From contig NZ_CANLZM010000021.1 in assembly GCF_947495565.1 (NCBI RefSeq), forward strand, positions 1 to 42,312: 42,312 nt of DNA, read 5' to 3'. Origin of the DNA: an uncultured Pontibacter sp. (GTDB lineage: Bacteria > Bacteroidota > Bacteroidia > Cytophagales > Hymenobacteraceae). The notes below the pieces were generated by a model. That model was not told the origin of the DNA. It did no database searches and was given only the letters and a program-made list of their open reading frames with translations. The position numbers were made by a program, and so were the translations under genes. How positions within the stretch are numbered: position 1 is the first letter of the stretch; every line of letters begins with the position of its first letter. Shown piece after piece: positions 24,920-32,997 of the stretch.

Positions 24920-24999
24920 AAAACAGTACCTAACCCTGCACATGCTTTAAGCTTCGGTTTCGAAAGCCCACCAACGCAGCCCAACACCGTTAAACAACT

Positions 25000-25293
25000 A
25001 TGAACCTCACCACCTTCAAAACCAGCCTCTCCGCTTCCACTCCCCCACCAGAAGCTAATGTGTACCTGCAGGCGCTGTGGCACGAGGCGAAGGGCAATTG
25101 GGAGAAAGCGCACGTTCTTATTCAAAACCTGCCCGACCAGAACGCCGCTTGGATACATTCCTATCTGCACCGCAAAGAGGGTGACACATGGAACGCTGAT
25201 TATTGGTACGGCAGGGCCGGCAGAGAGCGGCCGCAGCAAACACTAGAGGAAGAATGGCAAAGTATAAGTGCGGCGCTGCTGGAAGAAGAATAA
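25000..25293 (+). CDS. Small conserved protein with WYGRAGR motif
   Basis: The product is 97 residues with no signal or membrane segment. The core is ALWHEAKGNWEKAHVLIQNL, then AAWIHSYLHRKEGDTWNADY and WYGRAGR, a repeat-like helical pattern resembling one and a half TPR units. I recall proteins with this core from diverse bacteria but no established name or function. Its first Trp/His/Arg residues look like a conserved face. It ends two bases into a terminator that contains two TATACTT heptamers. Confidence 0.75.
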   Translation: MNLTTFKTSLSASTPPPEANVYLQALWHEAKGNWEKAHVLIQNLPDQNAAWIHSYLHRKEGDTWNADYWYGRAGRERPQQTLEEEWQSISAALLEEE

Positions 25294-25333
25294 GTATAAA
25301 GACAGAAACTCTACGCTCCTGCCTTTATACTTA
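25291..25333. terminator. Bidirectional terminator made from two heptamers
   Basis: TAAGTATAAAGACAG (25291-25305) pairs with CTGCCTTTATACTTA (25319-25333) with one mismatch. Each arm includes the AAGTATA/TATACTT heptamer. It lies between convergent genes. Confidence 0.6.
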
Positions 25334-25349
25334 TAAGCTTATTTATACT

Positions 25350-26876
25350 TTAAAACTGATCATCGTCCTCATCATCTTCCTCCCCGAAGCTCGGCATGGT
25401 AAACATACCGCTGAGCAGGTCCTTGAACTGCAAGCCGGTGCTGAGGCGGCTTTTGCTGAGCTGGCTGTGTTCGGCGAGGCCATGCAGGGCAAACTCCATC
25501 ATAAACAGCTTTTTATCACCTTTGGCGTTTGGCTGCTGCTTCTCTACCAGTTCGGCCAGTCCGGGTATACTTTGCAGCGCTTTTTTATACTCCTCTGCAG
25601 AGGCATCGCTCAAAATATCTATGGTGTTTCCATCGCCAAACCAATTGGTAATCTTTTTATAGGGATTCCCCTCCTTCGCTTTCTTGGCCTTGTCAGGGTC
25701 AGGAAAGTATTTCAGGAACTGCGTACGGATGGCCTTACCCATGAGCACCTGCGCCACATGGCCGGCTCCCTCCTGCTCGCCCTCATACACCAACTCCACC
25801 TTACCGGTAACCGATGGAATTGTATTCAAAAAATCCGACACCCGCACATAAGTTTGGTGCTCGCCGTTCAGTAAGGCTCGTCGTTCGGCTGCGCTTAATA
25901 GGTTTTCGAAGGCTGAGATTGTTAGTCGTGCAGATACACCACTTTTAGGGTCTACGTACTCGCTTTCGCGCGCCTCAAAAGCCACCTGCTCAATCAAATC
26001 GCCGATGATGTCGTTGGTCTGCACCAGTTCGCCCTGGCCTTGCTTTACGCGCGCTTCCTGCTGCGTAATTTTCTTGCCGGTTTCGATGGTTTTAGGATAA
26101 TGCGTGATGATCTGGGAATCAATTCGGTCTTTGAGCGGCGTTACAATGGAACCACGGTTGGTATAATCTTCCGGGTTTGCCGTGAACACAAACTGGATAT
26201 CCAGCGGCATACGCACCTTAAAACCGCGAATCTGTATGTCGCCTTCCTGCAGAATATTGAACAGCGCCACCTGTATGCGCGCCTGCAGATCGGGCAGCTC
26301 GTTTATCACGAAAATGCCCCGGTGCGAACGCGGTATCAGGCCAAAGTGGATCACGCGCTCATCAGAGTATGGCAGCTTTAGCGTGGCGGCTTTAATTGGG
26401 TCTGCATCACCTATCAGGTCAGCTACGGATACATCAGGCGTGGCCAGTTTCTCGGTATACCTGTCGGAGCGGTGCAACCAGGTTATTGGCGTATCGTCGC
26501 CATGCTCATGCACTATATCTTTGGCGTAACGCGAGAGCGGCTGTAGCGGATCGTCGTTTAGCTCGGAGCCTTGCACTACCGGAATATATTCATCCAGCAG
26601 GTCGATCATTTGGCGTGCAATGCGGGTTTTGGCCTGTCCGCGCAAGCCCAGCAGGTTGATGTGGTGCATCGAAAGTATGGCCCGCTGCATGTCTGGAATC
26701 ACGGTCTCCTCGTAGCCCCAAATGCCCGGAAAAACCTCTTCCTTGTTCTGCAGCTTTTTGATCAGGTTGCGGCGCAGCTCCTGCTTTACCGTTTGTGGCT
26801 CGTAACCCGCAGCCTTTAGCTGGCCCAGGGTTTTTATCTGTTGTAGTTTATCGGCTGGTATAGTTGTGTAATTCAT
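25350..26876 (-). CDS. MoxR/magnesium-chelatase-like AAA+ ATPase
   Basis: The product is a 508-residue AAA+ ATPase. Walker A is GLRGQAKT at 77-84. Walker B is GIFVINELPDL at 188-197, with Asn-Glu in place of Asp-Glu. FVFTANPEDYTNRG is the sensor-1 segment with its Asn. LTISAFENLLSAAERRAL lies in the lid region. The pattern resembles the ChlI/BchI magnesium-chelatase subunit and MoxR ATPases, but no chlorophyll genes occur. The C terminus is strongly acidic (EEDDEDDDQF). The VWA protein encoded 274 bases upstream on the same strand is the expected partner, as AAA+ plus VWA pairs insert metals or remodel complexes. Confidence 0.88.
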   Translation of the reverse strand: MNYTTIPADKLQQIKTLGQLKAAGYEPQTVKQELRRNLIKKLQNKEEVFPGIWGYEETVIPDMQRAILSMHHINLLGLRGQAKTRIARQMIDLLDEYIPVVQGSELNDDPLQPLSRYAKDIVHEHGDDTPITWLHRSDRYTEKLATPDVSVADLIGDADPIKAATLKLPYSDERVIHFGLIPRSHRGIFVINELPDLQARIQVALFNILQEGDIQIRGFKVRMPLDIQFVFTANPEDYTNRGSIVTPLKDRIDSQIITHYPKTIETGKKITQQEARVKQGQGELVQTNDIIGDLIEQVAFEARESEYVDPKSGVSARLTISAFENLLSAAERRALLNGEHQTYVRVSDFLNTIPSVTGKVELVYEGEQEGAGHVAQVLMGKAIRTQFLKYFPDPDKAKKAKEGNPYKKITNWFGDGNTIDILSDASAEEYKKALQSIPGLAELVEKQQPNAKGDKKLFMMEFALHGLAEHSQLSKSRLSTGLQFKDLLSGMFTMPSFGEEDDEDDDQF

Positions 26877-26951
26877 TCTTTATAGCTCAATGACTAAAAA
26901 TATTATCTCTTACCAGAAGGTTTATAGTACCAAACCCTCTATATTTAATTC

Positions 26952-27137
26952 ATGAAAACAATCTCCTATAGAAATATCCTGTTGGGCGTTCAAGCGGTTA
27001 TCGTTATTGTAGCAGCTATCCTTAGGATCAACCATACCATTAGCTCGCTTGCCATGCAGTTGATTTTTATTGGTTCGCTACTTCTCTATTTTGTAGCAAG
27101 CAGGTTTAAGCCCAACAACAAAAATCTAGAGGCTTAA
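26952..27137 (+). CDS. Tiny two-helix membrane protein
   Basis: The product is 61 residues: basic N terminus MKTISYRN, a helix ILLGVQAVIVIVAAIL, the polar turn RINHTISS, and a second helix LIFIGSLLLYFVAS ending in RFKPNNKNLEA. It is not a shadow of another gene, since it fills the otherwise empty space between the ATPase and VWA genes, on the opposite strand. Charge distribution predicts both ends in the cytoplasm. I do not recognise a family. It may modulate the flanking system or be unrelated. Confidence 0.65.
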   Translation: MKTISYRNILLGVQAVIVIVAAILRINHTISSLAMQLIFIGSLLLYFVASRFKPNNKNLEA

Positions 27138-27149
27138 GAAGCTAACTTT

Positions 27150-28250
27150 CTAAAAGCTTTTCTTCCGGTTGCGGCCGTAGTCGCGAAACACTAGGTGGCC
27201 GAGGCCTTTGAGCGAGCTATAGTAGGCCTGCCCATTGTTTACCTTCGTAAACTCATCTACGAACTGCTGCAGGTATGGGTCTGAGGCAATCATAAACGTG
27301 GTGATCGGGATTTTGAGGCGGCGGCATTGCGCGGCAAGGTTCAGGGTTTTGTTCACCACCTTACGGTCCAGCCCAAAACTGTTTTTGTAGTAGCGCAGCC
27401 CCTCCTTCAGGCAGGTTGGTTTGCCGTCGGTAATCATAAAGATTTGCTTGTTCTGCGTCTTGCGTTTTCGCAGGATATCCATGGCCAATTCCAGGCCGGC
27501 AACGGTATTGGTGTGGTAAGGCCCTACTTCCAGGTACGGCAAATCCTTTACCTCTATCTGCCAGGCATCGTTGCCAAACACCAGTATATCCAGCGTGTCT
27601 TTCGGGTATTTCTGCTTGATAAGCTCAGCTAGCGCCATAGCCACCTTTTTGGCCGGTGTGATGCGGTCTTCGCCGTACAGGATCATAGAATGCGAGATGT
27701 CGATCATCAGCACCGTGGCGGCCTGCGTTTTGTGCTCTGTTTCGGTTACCTCCAGGTCCTGCTCAGTCAGGCGCAGGTCGCCGATGCCGTGGTTTATCTG
27801 GGCGTTTCGCAGCGATTCGGTCATCGAAATCTGCTCCAGCGCATCCCCGAATCGGTACTCGCGGCGGTCGGTGCTGGCTTCTTCGCCAATTCCGGTGTGC
27901 GGTGTAGCATGGCTGCCTTTGCCGCCTTTCTTCAGCTTCCCGAAAATCTCCTCCAGTGCGCTGCGCCGTATCCCCTGCTCACTCTTGGCTGTTAACTGGA
28001 AACTGCCTTTCTCCTGCGGATTCTCGTCGAGGTAGCCTTTCTTTTTCAGATCCTCAATAAAATCTCCGATGCCATACTCGTCTCCTGTCAGGTTGTACTG
28101 CTTGTCCAGGGAGCTCAGCCAGTTCAGCGCCTCGCCCGCATCGCCGGAGGTAATTGTTACCAGCTGCATAAAAATCTTCAGCAGCGACTCGAAACCCGGT
28201 TTGTCATCTTGCGGAGGAACGTAATCTGTAAATCTATATCCTAAAGCCAT
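27150..28250 (-). CDS. VWA domain protein, partner of the AAA+ ATPase
   Basis: The product is about 366 residues from the ATG at 28250 (MALGYRFTDY). A TTG at 28277 would add nine residues. The C-terminal VWA domain starts near TVLMIDISHSM (MIDAS DxSxS as D-I-S-H-S), with a Thr-containing PYHTNTVAGLELA and FMITDGKPTC completing the metal site. The N-terminal half is helical and charged, as in the ChlD/CobT-type partners of AAA+ ATPases. The ending RDYGRNRKKSF is very basic, complementary to the acidic tail of the ATPase. It lies 274 bases upstream of the ATPase in the same direction. Confidence 0.85.
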   Translation of the reverse strand: MALGYRFTDYVPPQDDKPGFESLLKIFMQLVTITSGDAGEALNWLSSLDKQYNLTGDEYGIGDFIEDLKKKGYLDENPQEKGSFQLTAKSEQGIRRSALEEIFGKLKKGGKGSHATPHTGIGEEASTDRREYRFGDALEQISMTESLRNAQINHGIGDLRLTEQDLEVTETEHKTQAATVLMIDISHSMILYGEDRITPAKKVAMALAELIKQKYPKDTLDILVFGNDAWQIEVKDLPYLEVGPYHTNTVAGLELAMDILRKRKTQNKQIFMITDGKPTCLKEGLRYYKNSFGLDRKVVNKTLNLAAQCRRLKIPITTFMIASDPYLQQFVDEFTKVNNGQAYYSSLKGLGHLVFRDYGRNRKKSF

Positions 28251-28488
28251 ATTTTTTCTCGGTTTATACTTCAACAACGCAGCGCCGTCTAATGTTCTTG
28301 CATAAAGTTCTTATACGGGGCAGCACGGATTTATACTTGCAAAAGAGATTCTACCAAACGTTTCATGGCTTAGGATACGCTGCTGCAACTGTTTATACTT
28401 AGAGACACGCCGGCTACTTATACTTAGGTAAGCCCCAGAAAAGTAAAATCCTCGCCAGCTGAAATATTACGGCAGCGATATATAAAAT
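28251..28488. other. Intergenic space with four TATACTT copies
   Basis: No ORF is credible. TATACTT occurs at 28265, 28332, 28395 and 28420, all in the same orientation, within 162 bases. This is the densest cluster outside genes. No palindromic pairing between them is evident. Confidence 0.6.
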
Positions 28489-28526
28489 CACAAAGGGCAG
28501 GCTGCTTTCGCGACCTGCCCTTTGTG
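28483..28526 (-). terminator. Intrinsic terminator of the acyl-ACP desaturase
   Basis: CACAAAGGGCAGG (28489-28501) pairs with CCTGCCCTTTGTG (28514-28526). On the minus strand ATTTTATAT follows. It starts 25 bases past the stop. Confidence 0.78.
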
Positions 28527-28550
28527 CTTTTATAATTTACTGACTGCTGG

Positions 28551-29531
28551 TTATGCTATCCAGCGGAATTTATACTCTAACTCTGGTACTTTCATACGAT
28601 CTGCCACACGCTTCAAACGAGCCGGAAGGGCCATCACATAATCACGGGCACGCTCGCCGGCTTCGTCCAGGCCAGTAAGCGATTCTATCTTCCACTCTTT
28701 AATAAGACCGTCCAGAATGTCTGTGTAGTCAGATGAAGTATACACTCCGATACGCTGCGCGGCATCTGTAAAGTGGCCGAACGTTTTGCCAAGCTCAACA
28801 CCAAGCTCACGCATGTAGTGGGCAGGCATTACAATCTTCTTGCGCATCATGTCTTCAAAAGCCAACATCATTTCGTTGGTATCGGCCTCAAATATTTTGC
28901 CTACAAATGCTTTGTAAGCTTTGGCATGGCGCGCCTCGTCGGCAGCTACGTGGCCGCACAGTTTAGCCAGTTGGTTATCGCCTTGCTTTTTGGCGATCTG
29001 GGCTACGCGGCGGTGCGATATGTTAGTGGCTGTTTCCTGAAACGAAGTATAAACAAACGAGCGGTACGGATCATCGTCGGTTTGCAGGTCAAACCCATCG
29101 GCAATAAGATATTGCGTAGAGGCCTCCATCTCACGCATGTTGATACGCCCGGTCAGGTATAGGTAACGGTTCAGTGCATCGCCATGGCGATTTTCCTCAG
29201 CCGTCCAGGCGCGATTCCACTTCATCCAAGGGCCGTTCGGATCTTTCGGAAGCCCTTCAATAGTCATCAGCCAACTCTCGTAGGTCGGCAGCGCCTCCTC
29301 TGTAATCGTGTCGCCTACCAGTACGGCCAACAGGTCGTAGCTCAGGTCTCGGGCACGCTCACGCAGCTCTTTCACTTCATCAAAGAAATTATCCACGGTG
29401 GCATCCGGCAAAAGGTCTGCAGGCTGCCAGCTATCTTCTACTGTTTTAAGAAACTCGGAGATCTTTTCACCCACGAAGTCTTCCATCCATTTTATAACTT
29501 CTGCACGGGAGGCAAGTGCTGATGTAATCAT
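28551..29531 (-). CDS. Acyl-[acyl-carrier-protein] desaturase
   Basis: This 326-residue enzyme is of the soluble ferritin-like desaturase family (FA_desaturase_2). EENRH at 112-116 and DEARH at 198-202 are the two ExxH di-iron motifs, with Glu166 in FQETATN as a further ligand. It introduces a double bond into acyl-ACP chains and so tunes membrane fluidity. Length is typical for bacterial members and no signal or membrane segment is present. It stands alone with its own terminator and a -7-like box. Confidence 0.93.
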   Translation of the reverse strand: MITSALASRAEVIKWMEDFVGEKISEFLKTVEDSWQPADLLPDATVDNFFDEVKELRERARDLSYDLLAVLVGDTITEEALPTYESWLMTIEGLPKDPNGPWMKWNRAWTAEENRHGDALNRYLYLTGRINMREMEASTQYLIADGFDLQTDDDPYRSFVYTSFQETATNISHRRVAQIAKKQGDNQLAKLCGHVAADEARHAKAYKAFVGKIFEADTNEMMLAFEDMMRKKIVMPAHYMRELGVELGKTFGHFTDAAQRIGVYTSSDYTDILDGLIKEWKIESLTGLDEAGERARDYVMALPARLKRVADRMKVPELEYKFRWIA

Positions 29532-29554
29532 GTTGCTGTTGTTTAATTGAGTGC

Positions 29555-29562
29555 CAAATATA
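29555..29562 (-). promoter_or_regulatory. Candidate -7 box for the desaturase
   Basis: On the minus strand the bases read TATATTTG, an exact TAnnTTTG match 24 bases before the start codon. No TTG lies at the standard distance. Confidence 0.42.
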
Positions 29563-29720
29563 GTTATTTAATATTGGTATTGGCCCGGACTTGCAACAAA
29601 ATAGCTGCAAAAACACCTAATTCAGATGGTCTTAGGGCTCGAAATAGCCATTACGTAAAATAACCGGTTTATTTTTTAGCTTACGAAGAAAAAGAGATGA
29701 GGTAAATAAAACAGTCCTAT

Positions 29721-30665
29721 TTACTGCCGGTTCTGGAGCCAGTTGTAAAGCTCCCGCAGGAAACCCAAGTTAATTTTATGCCTGTTTAACTGCCGCACAA
29801 AACGGTACAAAACAGGCAGACCAACCGTCTGTTTCAGTAGCTGCAGCAACTGCTCTGCCTCCGTATAATTGCCGGTAAGGTAGGCATGCCGCGCTTCATA
29901 CTTCAGCCGCATGGCCAGCGCGGCGCGTTCCTGCTCCGTGTGCACCATTTCTGCAGCTCTCTTGCATACTTCAACAGTAGAAGCCAACAATAGGTTGCCT
30001 TTGCTGTACCACCCACTCGAAAGTGACTGCGTATGCAGCCGCCGCTGCGTGGTAACTTCGGGCAGAAAAGCATATTTATACTTGCGCGAAGAGCGCACCC
30101 AGAAATCGAAGTCTTCATAAGCCAGGGCTTCGTTGTAACCATCCAATTCCTCAAAAACCTTGCGGCGGATGAGCATGGTAGGCGGACAGATAAAGTAACG
30201 GCCCAGCACCTCGGCAAAAACATCTCCATCCGGTGCAGCTTTATACTTCTGGCTATGAAAGTATAAATGCGCTGCATCATCAGAGATATATTCGGCATCA
30301 GAATATACGACACCATACTCCGGCCCAAGCCGCTGAAACTGCTGCACCTGCTGTGTTACCCGCTCCGGCAGCAGCACATCGTCTGTGGCAAAATCAAGTA
30401 TAAACTGGCCTTGGCTGGTGCGCCACCCCTTATTAAACGCCCTGGTGTTACCAATATTTCTGCCGGTGCTCATGAACCTCAGCTGCGGATACCGCTGCAC
30501 GTACTCCTGAATAATGCTTACACTGTTATCGGTGCTGCAGTCGTCTACTACAATAATTTCCAGGTTAGGGTATGTCTGGGTTAACACTGAGTCTAGCGCC
30601 GGGCGCAGGAAACGCTCGTGGTTGTAGCACAGGCAGATGATGGAAACGAGTGGCGGCTGAGGCAT
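29721..30665 (-). CDS. Family 2 glycosyltransferase
   Basis: This 314-residue GT-A glycosyltransferase starts at MPQPPLVSIICLCYNHE (ATG at 30665). An upstream TTG would add eight residues. VVDDCSTDNS binds the nucleotide, DFATDDVLLP holds the DxD-like metal motif, and YEDFDFWVR is a typical acceptor-side ED motif. The C-terminal 80 residues are helical (ARHAYLTGNYTEAEQLLQLL) and TPR-like. The donor sugar is unknown, but the nearby amino-sugar genes suggest O-antigen or surface polysaccharide assembly. Confidence 0.9.
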   Translation of the reverse strand: MPQPPLVSIICLCYNHERFLRPALDSVLTQTYPNLEIIVVDDCSTDNSVSIIQEYVQRYPQLRFMSTGRNIGNTRAFNKGWRTSQGQFILDFATDDVLLPERVTQQVQQFQRLGPEYGVVYSDAEYISDDAAHLYFHSQKYKAAPDGDVFAEVLGRYFICPPTMLIRRKVFEELDGYNEALAYEDFDFWVRSSRKYKYAFLPEVTTQRRLHTQSLSSGWYSKGNLLLASTVEVCKRAAEMVHTEQERAALAMRLKYEARHAYLTGNYTEAEQLLQLLKQTVGLPVLYRFVRQLNRHKINLGFLRELYNWLQNRQ

Positions 30666-30689
30666 GAGCGAAGATAAGGAATTATGCAA

Positions 30690-31234
30690 GCAAATGTTTT
30701 ATACTGGTTTTGGCTGCTGCAGCGGTTGTTTATACTTTTAGCTTAGGTTTATCTGTATTTATACTTTGTGGCTGCTGTTCATCCACGGCTTTACAACCTG
30801 CTTGTTTCATTCTTGGCTTTGGCTCCCTCCAGGCGGGGGTAGGGGCCCTCTTTAAGGGAGGCCTCGTCTTCCCGCATCGCGCGGTGTATTGAAGCTGCCG
30901 GGGGTAGGGGCCCTCTTTCGCTCCGCTGCAGGCAGCCCTTTCGGGCACCGCATCAATACAAGGCGCTCAACGGAAAGACTGGGATCAGTTTTCAATAGCC
31001 ACTGCTGACGGAGTTTGAACAGAATTCCCCGCCTTAGACTAGTGAGAACGAGAGTTCGAAACTAGCGAGCGTAGCTCTGAGGGGTTAGGGGTGGTTGGAT
31101 GATGCAGCTGATGGAGTTTCTCCAAAGTCCTCCTTCGAAGGGAGCAGGGGGATGAAAACCTTCACAAGCAAATCTCTGAGTGGCTTCATACTTGTAGGGC
31201 AGGAGTGGTTGGGCCCGGCACTGCAAACCAACAA
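30690..31234. other. Repeat-rich intergenic region
   Basis: Some 545 bases hold no credible gene. They contain two TATACTT copies (30730s and 30760s), a 20-bp direct repeat, TGTATTGA/TCAATACA inverted repeats (near 30884 and 30952), CTCCTTCGAAGGGAG-like palindrome at about 31129-31143, and AGTTTTCAA at 30987 as in the REP-like hairpins. It looks like a mosaic of several dispersed repeats. GC is high around 30830-30950. Confidence 0.55.
30834..30918 (+). repeat. 20-bp direct repeat pair
   Basis: CGGGGGTAGGGGCCCTCTTT occurs at 30834-30853 and again exactly at 30899-30918, 65 bases apart. The unit includes the palindrome GGGGCCC. The intervening DNA is GC-rich. Confidence 0.85.
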
Positions 31235-32347
31235 TCAATACCTCTCGAAAAACGCTTTCACTTTCTCTACCACCCGCTGCTGCTCTGCTTCTGTCAGGCC
31301 CGGGAAAAGGGGCAAGCTGAGGCTGGTGCTGGCCAGTTCTTCGGCTACCGGAAAGTCTCCGGCTTTGTAGCCCAGAAAAGTATAGGCTGGCTGCAGATGC
31401 ACCGGCACCGGATAGTGTATGGCCGTGCTTATGCCCTGCTGCTGCAGGTATTCCTGTAACTGGCTTCTATACTTTGTGCGGATGTTGAAGATATGATAAA
31501 CGTGTTTGCAGTCTGGCGCTGTTTCCGGAAGAATAAGGTCACCGGTATGCTGCAGCTGCTGCAGGTATAGCTGCGCCAGCCGCTGACGTTCGGTGTTCAT
31601 GTTGTTCAGGTGCTGCAGTTTTACCCGTAGCACTGCCGCCTGCAGCTCATCCAGCCGCGAGTTTATGCCTATCTGCTCCGAAGTATACTTTTGAGACTCA
31701 CCGTAGTTTCTATACTTCCGGGCAAAGGCTTCGGCATTGGCATCAGAGGTTACCACGGCTCCGGCATCGCCTAAAGCCCCCAGGTTTTTGGTAGGGTAAA
31801 AGCTAAAGGCTGCGGCATCTCCAAAGCTTCCGGCTGGTTTGTTTTTATAGGTTGCGCCATGCGCCTGTGCGGCATCTTCCAGCAGTTTTATACTTTTGGA
31901 TTGCACCAGCTGCTGCAGCACCTCCATCTGGCAAACCTGCCCGTAAAGGTGCACCGCAAGTATAGCTTTGGTCTTAGAGGTGATGTGCTTGGCTGCAGTT
32001 TCTGCGGTGAGGTTATAGGTATTCTTGTCAGGTTCTGCCAGCACAGGTTTTGCGCCCACCTGCAGCACTGCGTTTACTGTCGCGATAAATGTATGCACCG
32101 GCAGCACCACTTCATCTCCTGCTCCCACACTCAATGCTCTGAGGGCAATTACCAAGGCATCGTAGCCGTTGCCTACTCCCACTGCTGCTCCTGCCCCCAA
32201 ATAAGCTGCAAAATCTTGCTCAAAAGCCTGCACCTGCGGCCCCAGCACATACTGTTTGCCGGCCACGGCCGCGAACAATGCCTGCTGCACCTGCGCCTCT
32301 AGGCCTGCCGGAAAATCTCTGAACTGAAAGTATGGGAGGGGATGCAT
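31235..32347 (-). CDS. DegT/DnrJ/EryC1 aminotransferase, likely dTDP-3-amino-3,6-dideoxyhexose forming (FdtB/QdtB-like)
   Basis: This 370-residue PLP enzyme transaminates a nucleotide 3-keto sugar. Lys187 in SFYPTKNLGALGDAG is the Schiff-base lysine and LLEDAAQAHGA at 155-165 holds the cofactor Asp. VGNGYDALVIALRAL and RLDELQAAVL are further family segments. The start is ATG at 32347 (MHPLPYFQFRDF). The longer frame to 32407 only translates repeat copy C. The 3,4-ketoisomerase-like gene upstream on the same strand makes the 3-keto substrate, giving Fuc3N- or Qui3N-type sugars by inference. Confidence 0.9.
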   Translation of the reverse strand: MHPLPYFQFRDFPAGLEAQVQQALFAAVAGKQYVLGPQVQAFEQDFAAYLGAGAAVGVGNGYDALVIALRALSVGAGDEVVLPVHTFIATVNAVLQVGAKPVLAEPDKNTYNLTAETAAKHITSKTKAILAVHLYGQVCQMEVLQQLVQSKSIKLLEDAAQAHGATYKNKPAGSFGDAAAFSFYPTKNLGALGDAGAVVTSDANAEAFARKYRNYGESQKYTSEQIGINSRLDELQAAVLRVKLQHLNNMNTERQRLAQLYLQQLQHTGDLILPETAPDCKHVYHIFNIRTKYRSQLQEYLQQQGISTAIHYPVPVHLQPAYTFLGYKAGDFPVAEELASTSLSLPLFPGLTEAEQQRVVEKVKAFFERY

Positions 32348-32349
32348 GA

Positions 32350-32392
32350 AAGGAGTTAAAAAGTTAGAGAGTTTGGGTGTTAGAGGGTATGG
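32350..32392 (+). repeat. GAGTTAG-family intergenic repeat, copy C
   Basis: Imperfect units such as GGAGTTAAAAAGTTAGAGAG and TTTGGGTGTTAGAGGG run right up to the aminotransferase start codon. On the minus strand they sit in its leader. Confidence 0.65.
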
Positions 32393-32421
32393 AGCAAACC
32401 TTGTCAATAATCTCTTTAGAT

Positions 32422-32464
32422 AAATTATGATTCAGCAATTATCAATCACCAATTAACAATCAAA
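32422..32464. repeat. ATCAATC-rich AT repeat, copy 2
   Basis: CAATTATCAATCACC then AATTAACAATCAA. AATTATGATTC at 32423 is shared with the loop of the inverted repeat at 10874-10926, linking the repeat families. Confidence 0.45.
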
Positions 32465-32468
32465 CTTA

Positions 32469-32882
32469 CTACAGCGTTAGGTGCTGTGCCAGCTGCAAAA
32501 ACCGATTGTAATCGCGGATGTAGTCTGACTCGCTGAAGTCTGTGGAGGTGAGGCAGAGGGCGGTGGCACCTTCCGAGAAGCGCAGCTCTGTCCAGCACAT
32601 GGCTGGTATGTATAGCCCTTCCTGCGCATTTACCAACTTAAACTCCTGCTTTTCTCTCCCGATGTCGGTCAGCACTTCTATACTTCCGCTTAGCGCTATT
32701 AGCACCTCCTCGGTGGCCATGTTGGCGTGGTGCCCGCGCTCTACTCCTGCCGGCGTGCCTTGCGTCCAGAACACTCTTTTTATTTTAAAAGGGATATTCT
32801 CGGCAAACTGTGTGCTGGTGATGTAGCCTATTTGCTGGCTACCAACGCGGTGAAACGGAAGCAGGTATGGATTGGCTGGCAA
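32469..32882 (-). CDS. FdtA/QdtA-like sugar 3,4-ketoisomerase (WxcM cupin)
   Basis: This is a 137-residue single cupin. VERGHHANMATEEVLIALSGSIEVL carries the catalytic His pair (about 51-52) of the FdtA/QdtA family, which isomerises dTDP-4-keto-6-deoxyglucose to a 3-keto sugar. VGSQQIGYITSTQ and GLYIPAMCWTELRFSEGA are typical. The downstream aminotransferase uses such a product. Missing in the window are the dTDP-glucose synthase and dehydratase and an acetyltransferase. The exact epimer (Fuc3N or Qui3N) cannot be told. Confidence 0.87.
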   Translation of the reverse strand: MPANPYLLPFHRVGSQQIGYITSTQFAENIPFKIKRVFWTQGTPAGVERGHHANMATEEVLIALSGSIEVLTDIGREKQEFKLVNAQEGLYIPAMCWTELRFSEGATALCLTSTDFSESDYIRDYNRFLQLAQHLTL

Positions 32883-32905
32883 AGTATAAAAGTTTGGTGC
32901 TGCTG

Positions 32906-32913
32906 CAAAGGTA
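32906..32913 (-). promoter_or_regulatory. Candidate -7 box for the ketoisomerase gene
   Basis: Minus strand TACCTTTG, matching TAnnTTTG, 24 bases before the start. A heptamer lies between the box and the start. Confidence 0.4.
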
Positions 32914-32997
32914 CGTCATTTAGGAGAGACCGCTATAATTTTTACCCTTCGCTGGCTTTGGTTATCTTGCATCTTTTGCGGCATTTATACTTAGCCC

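Noticed and set aside
25350..28250. Magnesium chelatase for chlorophyll or cobaltochelatase
   Set aside because: No BchH/CobN large subunit or tetrapyrrole gene is nearby. Only the AAA+/VWA architecture is shared.
32348..32407. N-terminal extension of the DegT aminotransferase
   Set aside because: It translates repeat copy C only. The family start is MHPLPYFQFRDF.
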